From Nemopilema nomurai (Eukaryota > Cnidaria > Scyphozoa > Rhizostomeae > Rhizostomatidae): a DNA stretch of 64,000 nucleotides. A program made the position numbers and the translations under genes. The notes under the pieces are model-generated. The model made no database searches and had not been told where the DNA came from. It saw nothing but the letters and a program-made list of their open reading frames with translations. Of this stretch, positions 38,601-51,096 are shown in pieces; position 1 is the stretch's first letter, and every line of letters begins with the position of its first letter. The stretch covers positions 602,816-666,815 of the forward strand of contig ML133403.1 in assembly GCA_003864495.1 (NCBI GenBank), given 5' to 3'.

Positions 38601-39503
38601 AGACGATGCTACGATGAAAACGAGGCTATTACATAAACGAGCCTAGAGCTTTTAACACCTTAACGAGGCTAGCATGGAAACGAGGCTAGGACGAAAACGA
38701 GGCTAGCGTGGAAACGAGGCTAGGACAAAAAAGAGGCTAGGGCTTTTAGAACCAAAACGAGACTAGTATGAAAACGAGGCTACGATGAAAACGAGGCTAT
38801 GACATAAACGAGGCTAGAGCTTTTAGCACCTTAACGAGGCTAGCATGGAAAAGAGGCTAGGACGAAAACGAGGCTAGGTCTTTCAGCACCTAAACGAGGC
38901 TAGCATGGTAACGAGGCTAGGGCTTTTAGCACCAAAACGAGGCTAGCACGAAAACGAGGCTAGCACGAAAACGAGGCTAGCATGGAAACGAGGCTAGGAC
39001 GAAAAAGAGGCTAGGGCTTTTAGAACCAAAACGAGACTAGTATGAAAACGAGGCTAGGATAAAAACGAGGCTATGACATAAACGAGGCTAGAACTTTTAG
39101 CACTTTAATGAGCCTAGCATGGAAAAGAGGCTATGATGAAAACGAGGCTATGACATAAACGAGGCTAGAACTTTTAGCACTTTAATGAGCCTAGCATGGA
39201 AAAGAGGCTAGGACGAAAACGAGGCTAGGGCTTTATTACCAAAACGTTGCTTGCTTGGAAACGAGGCTAGTACGTAAGAGCCTAGGGCTCTAAGCACCAA
39301 AACGAGGCTAGGACGAAAACGAGGCTAGCATGGAAACGAGGCTAGGACGAAAAAATGGCTAGGGCTTTTAGAACTAAAACGAGACTAGCATGAAAACGAG
39401 GCTACGATGAAAACGAGGCTATGACATAAACGAGGCTTGAACTTTTAGCACCTTAACGAGGCTAGCATGGAAAAGAAGCTATGACGAAAACTAGGCTAGG
39501 ACG
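33681..39503 (+). repeat. Tandem duplication, two units of about 2.9 kb
   Basis: Unit 1 is 33681-36540 and unit 2 is 36541-39503. The offset is 2860 through most of the length and becomes about 2963 after 35980, because unit 1 lacks about 0.1 kb that unit 2 has at 38845-38950. Shared rare variants include TTAGCAATTTAATGAGCC (34101 and 36961), ACCAAATTAGGC (35721 and 38581) and AACAAGGATGG (34692 and 37551). Each unit ends in the same odd stretch, AAAACTAGGCTAGGACG. The retrotransposon lies just outside the duplicated unit and was not copied. Confidence 0.75.
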
Positions 39504-40037
39504 AAAACGAGGCTAGGGCTTTAATACCAAAACTTGGCTTGCTTGGAAACGAGGCTAGGACGTAAGAGCCTAGGGCTTTTAGCACCAAAACGAGGCTAGG
39601 ACAAAAACGAGGCTAGCATGGGAACGAGGCTAGGACAAAAAAGAGGCTAGGGCTTTAGCACCAAAACGAGGCTTCAATGGAATCGAGGCTAGCATGGAAA
39701 CGGGGCTAGGAGGAAAACGAGGCTAGCATGGAAACGAGGCTTGGACGAAAACAAGGCTAGCATGGAAACGAAGCTAGGACGAAGAAGAGGCTAGGGCTTT
39801 TAGAACCAAAACGAGGTTAGCATGGAAACGAGGCTAAGGCTTTTAGCACAAAAACGAGGCTAGCACGGAGACGATGCTACGATGAAAACGAGGCTATTAC
39901 ATAAACGAGGGTAGAGCTTTTAGCACCTTAACGAGGCTAGCATGGAAAAGAGGCTAGGACGAAAACGAGGCTAGGTCTTTCAGCATCTAAACGAGGCTAG
40001 CATGGGAACGAGGCTAGGACGAAAACGAGGCTAGCTT
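39504..40037 (+). repeat. Short satellite linker between two duplications
   Basis: Satellite units in the order of the block starts (AACTTGGCTTGCTTGG at about 39532, then GGCTTCAATGGAATC at about 39670), resembling 19024-19450. Nothing other than satellite units is seen. Confidence 0.65.
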
Positions 40038-43000
40038 GGAAACGAGGCTAGGACGAAAAAGAGGCTAGGGCTTTTAGAACCAAAACGAGAATAGTATGAA
40101 AACGAGGCTACGATGAAAACGAGGCTATGACATAAACGAGGCTAGAACTTTTAGCACCTTAACGAGGCTAGCATGGAAAAGAGGCTAGGACGAAAACGAG
40201 GCTAGGGCTTTAAAACCAAAACGTGGCTTGCTTGGAAACGAGGCTAGGACGTAAGAGCCCAGGGTTTTTAGCACCAAAACGAGGCTAGACAAAACGAGGC
40301 TAGCATGGAAACGAGGCTAGGACAAAAAAAGGCTAGGGCTTTAGCATCAAAACGAGGCTTCAATGGAATCGAGGCTGGGACGAAAAAATGGCTAGGGCTT
40401 TTAGAACCAAAACGAGACTAGCATGAAAACGAGGCTACGATGAAAACGAAGCTATGACATAAACGAGGCTAGGGCTTTCAGCATCTGAACGAGGCTAGCA
40501 TGGAAACGAGGCTAGGGCTTTTAGAACCAAAACGAGGCTTCCGTAGAAACGAGGCTAGCATGGAAACGAGGCTAGGAGGACAACGAGGCTATGACATAAA
40601 GGAGATTAGAACTTTTAGCACCTTAACGAGGCTAGCATAGAAGCGAGGCTAGGACAAAAACGAGGCTAGGGCTTTAATACCAAAACATTGCTTGCTTGGA
40701 AACGAGGCTAGGAGGAAGACAAAGCAAGAGCTTTTAGCACCTAAACAAGGCTAGCATGGAAACGAGGCTACGAAAAAAACGAGGCTAAGGCTTTTAGCAC
40801 AAAAACGAGGTTTCCATGGAAACGAGGCTAGGACGAAAACGAGGCTAGGAAGAAAACGAGGCTAGCATGGAAACGAGGCTTGGACGAAAACAAGGCTAGC
40901 ATGGAAACGAGGCTAGGACGAAAAAGAGGCTAGGGCTTTAAGAACCAAAACGAGACTAGTATGAAAACGAGGCTACGATGAAAACGAGGCTATGACATAA
41001 ACGAGGCTTGAACTTTTAGCACCTTAACGAGGCTAGCATGGAAAAGAGGCTATGACGAAAACGAGGCTAGGAAGAAAACGAGGCTAGGGCTTTAATACCA
41101 AAACTTGGCTTGCTTGGAAACGAGGCTAGGACGTAAGAGCCTAGGGCTTTTAGCACCAAAACGAGGCTAGGACAAAAACGAGGCTAGCATGGAAACGAGG
41201 CTAGGACAAAAAAGAGGCTAGGGCTTTAGCACCAAAACGAGGCTTCAATGGAATCGAGGCTAGCATGGAAACGGGGCTACGAGGAAAACGAGGCTAGCAT
41301 GGAAACGAGGCTTGGACGAAAACAAGGCTAGCATGGAAACGAAGCTAGGACGAAGAAGAGGCTAGGGCTTTTAGAACCAAAACGAGGTTAGCATGGAAAC
41401 GAGGCTAAGGCTTTTAGCACCAAAACGAGGCTAGCACGGAGACGATGCTATGATGAAAACGAGGCTATTACATAAACGAGGGTAGAGCTTTTAGCACCTT
41501 AACGAGGCTAGCATGGAAAAGAGGCTAGGACGAAAACGAGGCTAGGGCTTTAAAACCAAAACGTGGCTTGCTTGGAAACGAGGCTAGGACGTAAGAGCCC
41601 AGGGTTTTTAGCACCAAAACGAGGCTAGGACAAAAACGAGGCTAGCATGGAAACGAGGCTAGGACAAAAAAAGGCTAGGGCTTTAGCATCAAAACGAGGC
41701 TTCCATGGAATCGAGGCTGGGACGAAAAAATTGCTAGGGCTTTTAGAACCAAAACGAGACTAGCATGAAAACGAGGATACGATGAAAACAAAGCTATGAC
41801 ATAAACGAGGCTAGGGCTTTCAGCATCTGAACGAGGCTAGCATGGAAACGAGGCTTGGGCTTTTAGAACCAAAACGAGGCTTCCGTAGAAACGAGGCTAG
41901 CATGGAAACGAGGCTAGGAGGACAACGAGGCTATGACATAAACGAGATTAGAACTTTTAGCACCTTAACGAGGCTAGCATAGAAACGAGGCTAGGACAAA
42001 AACGAGGCTAGGGCTTTAATACCAAAACATTGCTTGCTTGGAAACGAGGCTAGGAGGAAGACAAAGCAAGAGCTTTTAGCACCTAAACAAGGCTAGCGTG
42101 AAAACGAGGCTAGGACGAAAAAGAGGCTAGGGCTTTTAAAACCAAAACGAGACTAGTATGAAAACGAGGCTACGATGAAAACGAGGCTATGACATAAACG
42201 AGGCTAGAACTTTTAGCACCTTAACGAGGCTAGCATGGAAAAGAGGCTTGGACGAAAACGAGGCTAGGTCTTTCAGCATCTAAACGAGGCTAGCATGGAA
42301 ACGAGGCTAGGGCTTTTAGCACCAAAACGAGGCTAGCATGGAAACGAGGCTAGCACGAAAACGAGGCTAGCATGGAAACGAGGCTTGGACGAAAACAAGG
42401 ATGGAAACGAGGCTAGGACGAAAAAGAGGCTAGGGCTTTGAGAACCAAAACGAGGTTAGCATGGAAACGAGGCTAAGGCTTTTAGCACCAAAACGAGGCT
42501 AGCACGGAGACGATGCTACGTTGAAAACGAGGCTATTACATAAACGAGGGTAGTGCTTTTAGCACCTTAACGAGGCTAGCATGGAAAAGAGGCTAGTACG
42601 AAAACGAGGCTAGGTCTTTCAGCATCTAAACGAGTCTAGCATGGGAACGAGGCTAGGACGAAAACGAGGCTAGCTTGGAAACGAGGCTAGGACGAAAAAG
42701 AGGCTAGGGCTTTTAGAACCAAAACGAGACTAGTATGAAAACGAGGCTACGATGAAAACGAGGCTATTACATAAACTTGCTAGAACTTTTAGCACCTTAG
42801 CAAGGCTAGCATCTAAAAGAGAGTAGGATGAAAACGAGGCTAAGGCTTTCACCATCCAAACGAGGTTAGCATGGAAACGAGGCTAAGGCTTTTAGCACCA
42901 AAACGAGGCTAGCACGGAGACGATGCTACGATGAAAACGAGGCTATTACATAAACTAGGGTAGAGCTTTTAGCACCTTAACAAGGGTAGCATCTAAAAGA

Positions 43001-46000
43001 GGCTAGGATGAAAACGAGGCTAGGGCTTTCACCATCTAAACGAGGTTAGCATGGAAACGAGGCTAAGGCTTTTAGCACCAAAACGAGGCTAGCACGGAGA
43101 CGATGCTACGATGAAAACGAGGCTATTACATAAACGAGGCTAGAGCTTTTAGCACCTTAACGAGGCTAGCATGGAAAAGAGGCTAGGACGAAAACGAGGC
43201 TAGGTCTTTCAGCATCTAAACGACGCTAACATGGAAACGAGGCTAGGGCTTTTAGACACAAAACGAGGCTAGCACGAAAACGAGGCTAGCATGGAAACGA
43301 GGCTGGAACGAAAAAGAGGCTAGGGCTTTTAGAACCAAAACGAGGCTTCCGTAGAAACGAGGCCAGCATGGAAACGAGGCTAGGAAGAAAACGAGGCTAG
43401 CATGGAAACGAGGCTTGGACGAAAACAAGGCTAGCATGGAAACGAGGCTAGGAAAAAAGAGGCTAGGGCTTTTAGAACCAAAACGAGACTAGTATGAAAA
43501 CGAGGCTACGATGAAAACGAGGCTATGACATAAACGAGGCTAGAACTTTTAGCACCTTAACGAGGCTAGCATGGAAAAGAGGCTAGGACGAAAACGAGGC
43601 TAGGACGAAAACGAGGCTAGGGCTTTATACCAAAACTTGGCTTGCTTGGAAACGAGGCTAGGACGTATGAGCCTAGGGCTTTTAGCACCAAATCGAGGCT
43701 AGGACAAAAACGAGGCTAGCATGGAAACGAGGCTAGGACAAAAAAGAGGCTAGGGCTTTAGCACCAAAACGAGGCTTCAATGGAATCGAGGCTAGCATGG
43801 AAACGAGGCTTGGACGAAAACAAGGCTAGCATGGAAACGAAGCTAGGACGAAAAAGAGGCTAACGCTTTTAGAACCAAAACGAGGTTAGCATGGAAACGA
43901 GGCTAAGGCTTTTAGCACCAAAACGAGGCTAGCACGGAGACGATGCTACGATGAAACGAGGCTATTACATAAACGAGGCTAGAGCTTTTAACACCTTAAC
44001 GAGGCTAGCATGGAAACGAGGCTAGGACGAAAACGAGACTAGCGTGGAAACGAGGCTAGGACGAAAAAGAGGCTAGGGCTTTTAGAACCAAAACGAGACT
44101 AGTATGAAAACGAGGCTACGATGAAAACGAGGCTATGACATAAACGAGGCTAGAACTTTTAGCACCTTAACGAGGCTAGCATGGAAAAGAGGCTAGGACG
44201 AAAACGAGGCTAGGGCTTTAAAACCAAAACGTGGCTTGCTTGGAAACGAGGCTAGGACGTAAGAGCCCAGGGTTTTTAGCACCAAAACGAGGCTAGGACA
44301 AAAACGAGGCTAGCATGGAAACGAGGCTAGGACAAAAAAAGGCTAGGGCTTTAGCATCAAAACGAGGCTTCAATGGAATCGAGGCTGGGACGACGAAAAA
44401 ATGGCTAGGGCTTTTAGAACCAAAACGAGACTAGCATGAAACGAGGCTACGATGAAAACGAAGCTATGACATAAACGAGGCTAGGGCTTTCAGCATCTGA
44501 ACGAGGCTAGCATGGAAACGAGGCTAGGGCTTTTAGAACCAAAACGAGGCTTCCGTAGAAACGAGGCTAGCATGGAAACGAGGCTAGGAGGACAACGAGG
44601 CTATGACATAAAGGAGATTAGAACTTTTAGCACCTTAACGAGGCTAGCATAGAAGCGAGGCTAGGACAAAAACGAGGCTAGGGCTTTAATACCAAAACAT
44701 TGCTTGCTTGGAAACGAGGCTAGGAGGAAGACAAAGCAAGAGCTTTTAGCACCTAAACAAGGCTAGCATGGAAACGAGGCTACGAAAAAAACGAGGCTAA
44801 GGCTTTTAGCACAAAAACGAGGTTTCCATGGAAACGAGGCTAGGACGAAAACGAGGCTAGGAAGAAAACGAGGCTAGCATGGAAACGAGGCTTGGACGAA
44901 AACAAGGCTAGCATGGAAACGAGGCTAGGACGAAAAGAGGCTAGGGCTTTAAGAACCAAAACGAGACTAGTATGAAAACGAGGCTACGATGAAAACGAGG
45001 CTATGACATAAACGAGGCTTGAACTTTTAGCACCTTAACGAGGCTAGCATGGAAAAGAGGCTATGACGAAAACGAGGCTAGGAAGAAAACGAGGCTAGGG
45101 CTTTAATACCAAAACTTGGCTTGCTTGGAAACGAGGCTAGGACGTAAGAGCCTAGGGCTTTTAGCACCAAAACGAGGCTAGGACAAAAACGAGGCTAGCA
45201 TGGAAACGAGGCTAGGACAAAAAAGAGGCTAGGGCTTTAGCACCAAAACGAGGCTTCAATGGAATCGAGGCTAGCATGGAAACGGGGCTACGAGGAAAAC
45301 GAGGCTAGCATGGAAACGAGGCTTGGACGAAAACAAGGCTAGCATGGAAACGAAGCTAGGACGAAGAAGAGGCTAGGGCTTTTAGAACCAAAACGAGGTT
45401 AGCATGGAAACGAGGCTAAGGCTTTTAGCACCAAAACGAGGCTAGCACGGAGACGATGCTATGATGAAAACGAGGCTATTACATAAACGAGGGTAGAGCT
45501 TTTAGCACCTTAACGAGGCTAGCATGGAAAAGAGGCTAGGACGAAAACGAGGCTAGGGCTTTAAAACCAAAACGTGGCTTGCTTGGAAACGAGGCTAGGA
45601 CGTAAGAGCCCAGGGTTTTTAGCACCAAAACGAGGCTAGGACAAAAACGAGGCTAGCATGGAAACGAGGCTAGGACAAAAAAGGCTAGGGCTTTAGCATC
45701 AAAACGAGGCTTCCATGGAATCGAGGCTGGGACGAAAAAATTGCTAGGGCTTTTAGAACCAAAACGAGACTAGCATGAAAACGAGGATACGATGAAAACA
45801 AAGCTATGACATAAACGAGGCTAGGGCTTTCAGCATCTGAACGAGGCTAGCATGGAAACGAGGCTTGGGCTTTTAGAACCAAAACGAGGCTTCCGTAGAA
45901 ACGAGGCTAGCATGGAAACGAGGCTAGGAGGACAACGAGGCTATGACATAAACGAGATTAGAACTTTTAGCACCTTAACGAGGCTAGCATAGAAACGAGG

Positions 46001-48059
46001 CTAGGACAAAAACGAGGCTAGGGCTTTAATACCAAAACATTGCTTGCTTGGAAACGAGGCTAGGAGGAAGACAAAGCAAGAGCTTTTAGCACCTAAACAA
46101 GGCTAGCGTGAAAACGAGGCTAGGACGAAAAAGAGGCTAGGGCTTTTAAAACCAAAACGAGACTAGTATGAAAACGAGGCTACGATGAAAACGAGGCTAT
46201 GACATAAACGAGGCTAGAACTTTTAGCACCTTAACGAGGCTAGCATGGAAAAGAGGCTTGGACGAAAACGAGGCTAGGTCTTTCAGCATCTAAACGAGGC
46301 TAGCATGGAAACGAGGCTAGGGCTTTTAGCACCAAAACGAGGCTAGCATGGAAACGAGGCTAGCACGAAAACGAGGCTAGCATGGAAACGAGGCTTGGAC
46401 GAAAACAAGGATGGAAACGAGGCTAGGACGAAAAAGAGGCTAGGGCTTTGAGAACCAAAACGAGGTTAGCATGGAAACGAGGCTAAGGCTTTTAGCACCA
46501 AAACGAGGCTAGCACGGAGACGATGCTACGTTGAAAACGAGGCTATTACATAAACGAGGGTAGTGCTTTTAGCACCTTAACGAGGCTAGCATGGAAAAGA
46601 GGCTAGTACGAAAACGAGGCTAGGTCTTTCAGCATCTAAACGAGTCTAGCATGGGAACGAGGCTAGGACGAAAACGAGGCTAGCTTGGAAACGAGGCTAG
46701 GACGAAAAAGAGGCTAGGGCTTTTAGAACCAAAACGAGACTAGTATGAAAACGAGGCTACGATGAAAACGAGGCTATTACATAAACTTGCTAGAACTTTT
46801 AGCACCTTAGCAAGGCTAGCATCTAAAAGAGAGTAGGATGAAAACGAGGCTAAGGCTTTCACCATCCAAACGAGGTTAGCATGGAAACGAGGCTAAGGCT
46901 TTTAGCACCAAAACGAGGCTAGCACGGAGACGATGCTACGATGAAAACGAGGCTATTACATAAACTAGGGTAGAGCTTTTAGCACCTTAACAAGGGTAGC
47001 ATCTAAAAGAGGCTAGGATGAAAACGAGGCTAGGGCTTTCACCATCTAAACGAGGTTAGCATGGAAACGAGGCTAAGGCTTTTAGCACCAAAACGAGGCT
47101 AGCACGGAGACGATGCTACGATGAAAACGAGGCTATTACATAAACGAGGCTAGAGCTTTTAGCACCTTAACGAGGCTAGCATGGAAAAGAGGCTAGGACG
47201 AAAACGAGGCTAGGTCTTTCAGCATCTAAACGACGCTAACATGGAAACGAGGCTAGGGCTTTTAGACACAAAACGAGGCTAGCACGAAAACGAGGCTAGC
47301 ATGGAAACGAGGCTGGAACGAAAAAGAGGCTAGGGCTTTTAGAACCAAAACGAGGCTTCCGTAGAAACGAGGCCAGCATGGAAACGAGGCTAGGAAGAAA
47401 ACGAGGCTAGCATGGAAACGAGGCTTGGACGAAAACAAGGCTAGCATGGAAACGAGGCTAGGACGAAAAAGAGGCTAGGGCTTTTAGAACCAAAACGAGA
47501 CTAGTATGAAAACGAGGCTACGATGAAAACGAGGCTATGACATAAACGAGGCTAGAACTTTTAGCACCTTAACGAGGCTAGCATGGAAAAGAGGCTAGGA
47601 CGAAAACGAGGCTAGGACGAAAACGAGGCTAGGGCTTTTATACCAAAACTTGGCTTGCTTGGAAACGAGGCTAGGACGTATGAGCCTAGGGCTTTTAGCA
47701 CCAAATCGAGGCTAGGACAAAAACGAGGCTAGCATGGAAACGAGGCTAGGACAAAAAAGAGGCTAGGGCTTTAGCACCAAAACGAGGCTTCAATGGAATC
47801 GAGGCTAGCATGGAAACGAGGCTTGGACGAAAACAAGGCTAGCATGGAAACGAAGCTAGGACGAAAAAGAGGCTAACGCTTTTAGAACCAAAACGAGGTT
47901 AGCATGGAAACGAGGCTAAGGCTTTTAGCACCAAAACGAGGCTAGCACGGAGACGATGCTACGATGAAAACGAGGCTATTACATAAACGAGGCTAGAGCT
48001 TTTAACACCTTAACGAGGCTAGCATGGAAACGAGGCTAGGACGAAAACGAGACTAGCGT
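40038..48059 (+). repeat. Tandem duplication, two units of about 4.01 kb
   Basis: Unit 1 is about 40038-44045 and unit 2 about 44046-48059 (offset 4008-4014). Shared rare variants include GGCCAGCATGG (43361 and 47371), AGAGAGTAGGATG (42819 and 46829), GACGCTAACATGG (43222 and 47232) and AGGACGTATGAGCC (43663 and 47673). The differences seen are mostly one- to three-base indels: an extra GAC in GACGACG at 44390, ATGAAACG at 43951, and GGAAAAAAG at 43451 where unit 2 has GGACGAAAAAG. This is one of the clearest recent duplications in the window. Confidence 0.85.
42771..43128 (+). repeat. Local duplication of a ~180 bp segment
   Basis: The stretch from ATAAACTT at 42771 is followed about 179 bp later by a similar series from ATAAACTA at 42950. 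Both contain GCATCTAAAAGAG and a CTTTCACCATC unit. The copies differ at several bases, so this is older than the 4.01 kb duplication that copied it to about 46780-47140. Confidence 0.6.
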
Positions 48060-51000
48060 GGAAACGAGGCTAGGACGAAAAAGAGGCTAGGGCTTTTAGA
48101 ACCAAAACGAGACTAGTATGAAAACGAGGCTACGATGAAAACGAGGCTATGACATAAACGAGGCTAGAACTTTTAGCACCTTAACAAGGCTAGCATTGAA
48201 AAGAGGCTAGGACGAAAACGAGGCTAGGTCTTTCAGCATCTAAACGAGGCTAGCATGGTAACGAGGCTAGGGCTTTTAGCACCAAAACGAGGCTAGCACG
48301 AAAACGAGGCTAGCACGAAAACGAGGCTAGCACGAAAACGAGGCTAGCATGGAAACGAGGCTAGGACGAAAAATAGGCTAGGGCTTTTAGAATCAAAACG
48401 AGACTAGTATGAAAACGAGGCTAAGATGAAAACGAGGCTATGACATAAACGAGGCTAGAACTTTTAGCACTTTAATGAGCCTAGCATGGAAAAGAGGCTA
48501 GGACGAAAACGAGGCTAGGGCTTTATTACCAAAACGTGGCTTGCTTGGAAACGAGGCTAGTACGTAAGAGCCTAGGGCTTTTAGCACCAAAACGAGGCTA
48601 GGACGAGAACGAGGCTAGCATGGAAACGAGGCTAGGACGAAAAAATGGCTAGGGCTTTTAGAACTAAAACGAGACTAGCATGAAAACGAGGCTACGATGA
48701 AAAAAAGGCTATGACATAAACGAGGCTAGAACTTTTAGCACAAAAACAAGGATAGAATGGAAGAAAGGCTACGAAAAAAACGAGGCTAAGGCTTTTAGCA
48801 CAAAAACGAGGCTTCCGTGGAAACGAAGCTAGGACGAAAACGAGGCTAGGGCTTTTAGCACCTAAAGGCTAGGGCTAGCTGGGAAACAAAGCTAGGAGGA
48901 GAACAAGGCTAGGGCTTTGATACCAAAACGAGGCTTGCTTGGAAACGAGGCTAGGACGTAAGAACCTAGGGCTTTTAGCAACAAAACGAGGTTAGCATGG
49001 AAACGAGGCCAAGGCTTTTAGCACCAAAACGAGGCTAGCACGGAGACGATGCTAGGACGAAAACGAGGCTAGCGTGGAAACGAGGCTAGGACGAAAAAGA
49101 GGCTAGGGCTTTTAGAACCAAAACGAGACTAGTATGAAAACGAGGCTACGATGAAAACGAAGCTATTACATAAACTAGGGTAGAGCTTTTAGCACCTTAA
49201 CGAGGCTAGCATTGAAAAGAGGCTAGGACGAAAACGAGGCTAGGTCTTTCAGCATCTAAACGAGGCTAGCATGGTAACAAGGCTAGGGCTTTTAGCACCA
49301 AAACGAGGCTAGCACGAAAACGAGGCTAGCACGAAAACGAGGCTAGCATGGAAACGAGGCTAGGACGAAAAATAGGCTAGGGCTTTTAGAACCAAAACGA
49401 GACTAGCATGAAAACGAGGCTACGATGAAAAAAAGGCTATGACAAAAACGAGGCTAGAACTTTTAGCACAAAAACAAGGCTAGAATGGAAGCAAGGCTAC
49501 GAAAAAAACGAGGCTAAGGCTTTTAGCACAAAAACGAGGCTTCCGTGGAAACGAGGCTAGGACGAAAACGAGGCTAGGGCTTTTAGCACCTAAACGAGGC
49601 TAGCTGGGAAACAAAGCTAGGAGGAGAACAAGGCTAGGGCTTTGATACCAAAACGAGGCTTGCTTGGAAACGAGGCTAGGACGTAAGAACCTAGGGCTTT
49701 TAGCAACAAAACGAGGTTAGCATGGAAACGAGGCTAAGGCTTTCAGCACCAAAACGAGGCTAGCACGGAGACGATGCTACGATGAAAACGAGGCTATTAC
49801 ATAAAAGAGGCTAGAGCTTTTAACACCTTAACGAGGCTAGCATGGAAACGAGGCTAGGACGAAAACGAGGCTAGCGTGGAAACGAGGCTAGGACGAAAAA
49901 GAGGCTAGGGCTTTTAGAACCAAAACGAGACTAGTATGAAAACGAGGCTACGATGAAAACGAGGCTATTACATAAACTAGGGTAGAGCTTTTAGCACCTT
50001 AACAAGGGTAGCATCTAAAAGAGGCTAGGATGAAAACGAGGCTAGGGCTTTCACCATCTAAACGAGGTTAGCATGGAAACGAGGCTAAGGCTTTTAGCAC
50101 CAAAACGAGGCTAGCACGGAGACGATGCTACGATGAAAACGAGGCTGTTACATAAACGAGGCTAGAGCTTTTAGCACCTTAACGAGGCTAGCATGGAAAA
50201 GAGGCTAGGACGAAAACGAGGCTAGGTCTTTCAGCATCTAAACGAGGCTAGCATGGAAACGAGGCTAGGGCTTTTAGACAAAAAACGAGGCTAGCACGAA
50301 AACGAGGCTAGCATGGAAACGAGGCTAGGACGAAAACGAGGCTTGGGCTTTTAGACACAAAACGAGGCTAGCACGAAAACGAGGCTAGCATGGAAACGAG
50401 GCTAGGACGAAAAAGAGGCTAGGGCTTTTAGAACCAAAACGAGGCTTCCGTAGAAACGAGGCTAGCATGGAAACGAGGCTAGGAAGAAAACGAGGCTAGC
50501 ATGGAAACGAGGCTTGGACGAAAACAAGGCTAGCATGGAAACGAGGATATGACGAAAAAGAGGCTAGGGCTTTTAGAACCAAAACGAGACTAGTATGAAA
50601 ACGAGGCTACGATGAAAACGAGGCTATGACATAAACGAGGCTAGAACTTTTAGCACCTTAACGAGGCTAGCATGGAAAAGAGGCTAGGACGAAAACGAGG
50701 CTAGGACGAAAACGAGGCTAGGGCTTTAATACCAAAATTTGGCTTGCTTGGAAACGAGGCTAGGACGTAAGAGCCTAGGGCTTTTAGCACCAAAACGAGG
50801 CTAGGACAAAAACGAGGCTAGCATGGAAACGAGGCTAGGACAAAAAAGAGGCTAGGGCTTTAGCACCAAAACGAGGCTTCAATGGAATCGAGGCTAGCAT
50901 GGAAACGAGGCTAGGAGGAAAACGAGGCTAGCATGGAAACGAGGCTTGGACGAAAACAAGGCTAGCATGGAAACGAAGCTAGGACGAAAAAGAGGCTAAC

Positions 51001-51096
51001 GCTTTTAGAACCAAAACGAGGTTAGCATGGAAACGAAGCTAAGGCTTTTAGCACCAAAACGAGGCTAGCACGGAGACGATGCTACGATGAAAACGA
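48060..51096 (+). repeat. Mosaic satellite region
   Basis: Only satellite units are seen. From about 48690 to 49450 there is a local repeat with offset near 730: the GAACTTTTAGCACAAAAACAAGG unit series at 48728 and 49456. The first copy contains an aberrant join at about 48865-48880, AAAGGCTAGGGCTAGCTGGG, where a unit core is duplicated out of register. The region near 49975-50560 follows the order of 42950-43440. Confidence 0.65.

Noticed and set aside
43252..43437. 61-codon minus-strand open frame, repeated at 47262-47447
   Set aside because: It is the reverse complement of satellite units, giving low-complexity ASLVF/LASF peptide. The two copies are the two halves of the 4.01 kb duplication. 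No independent coding signal is present.
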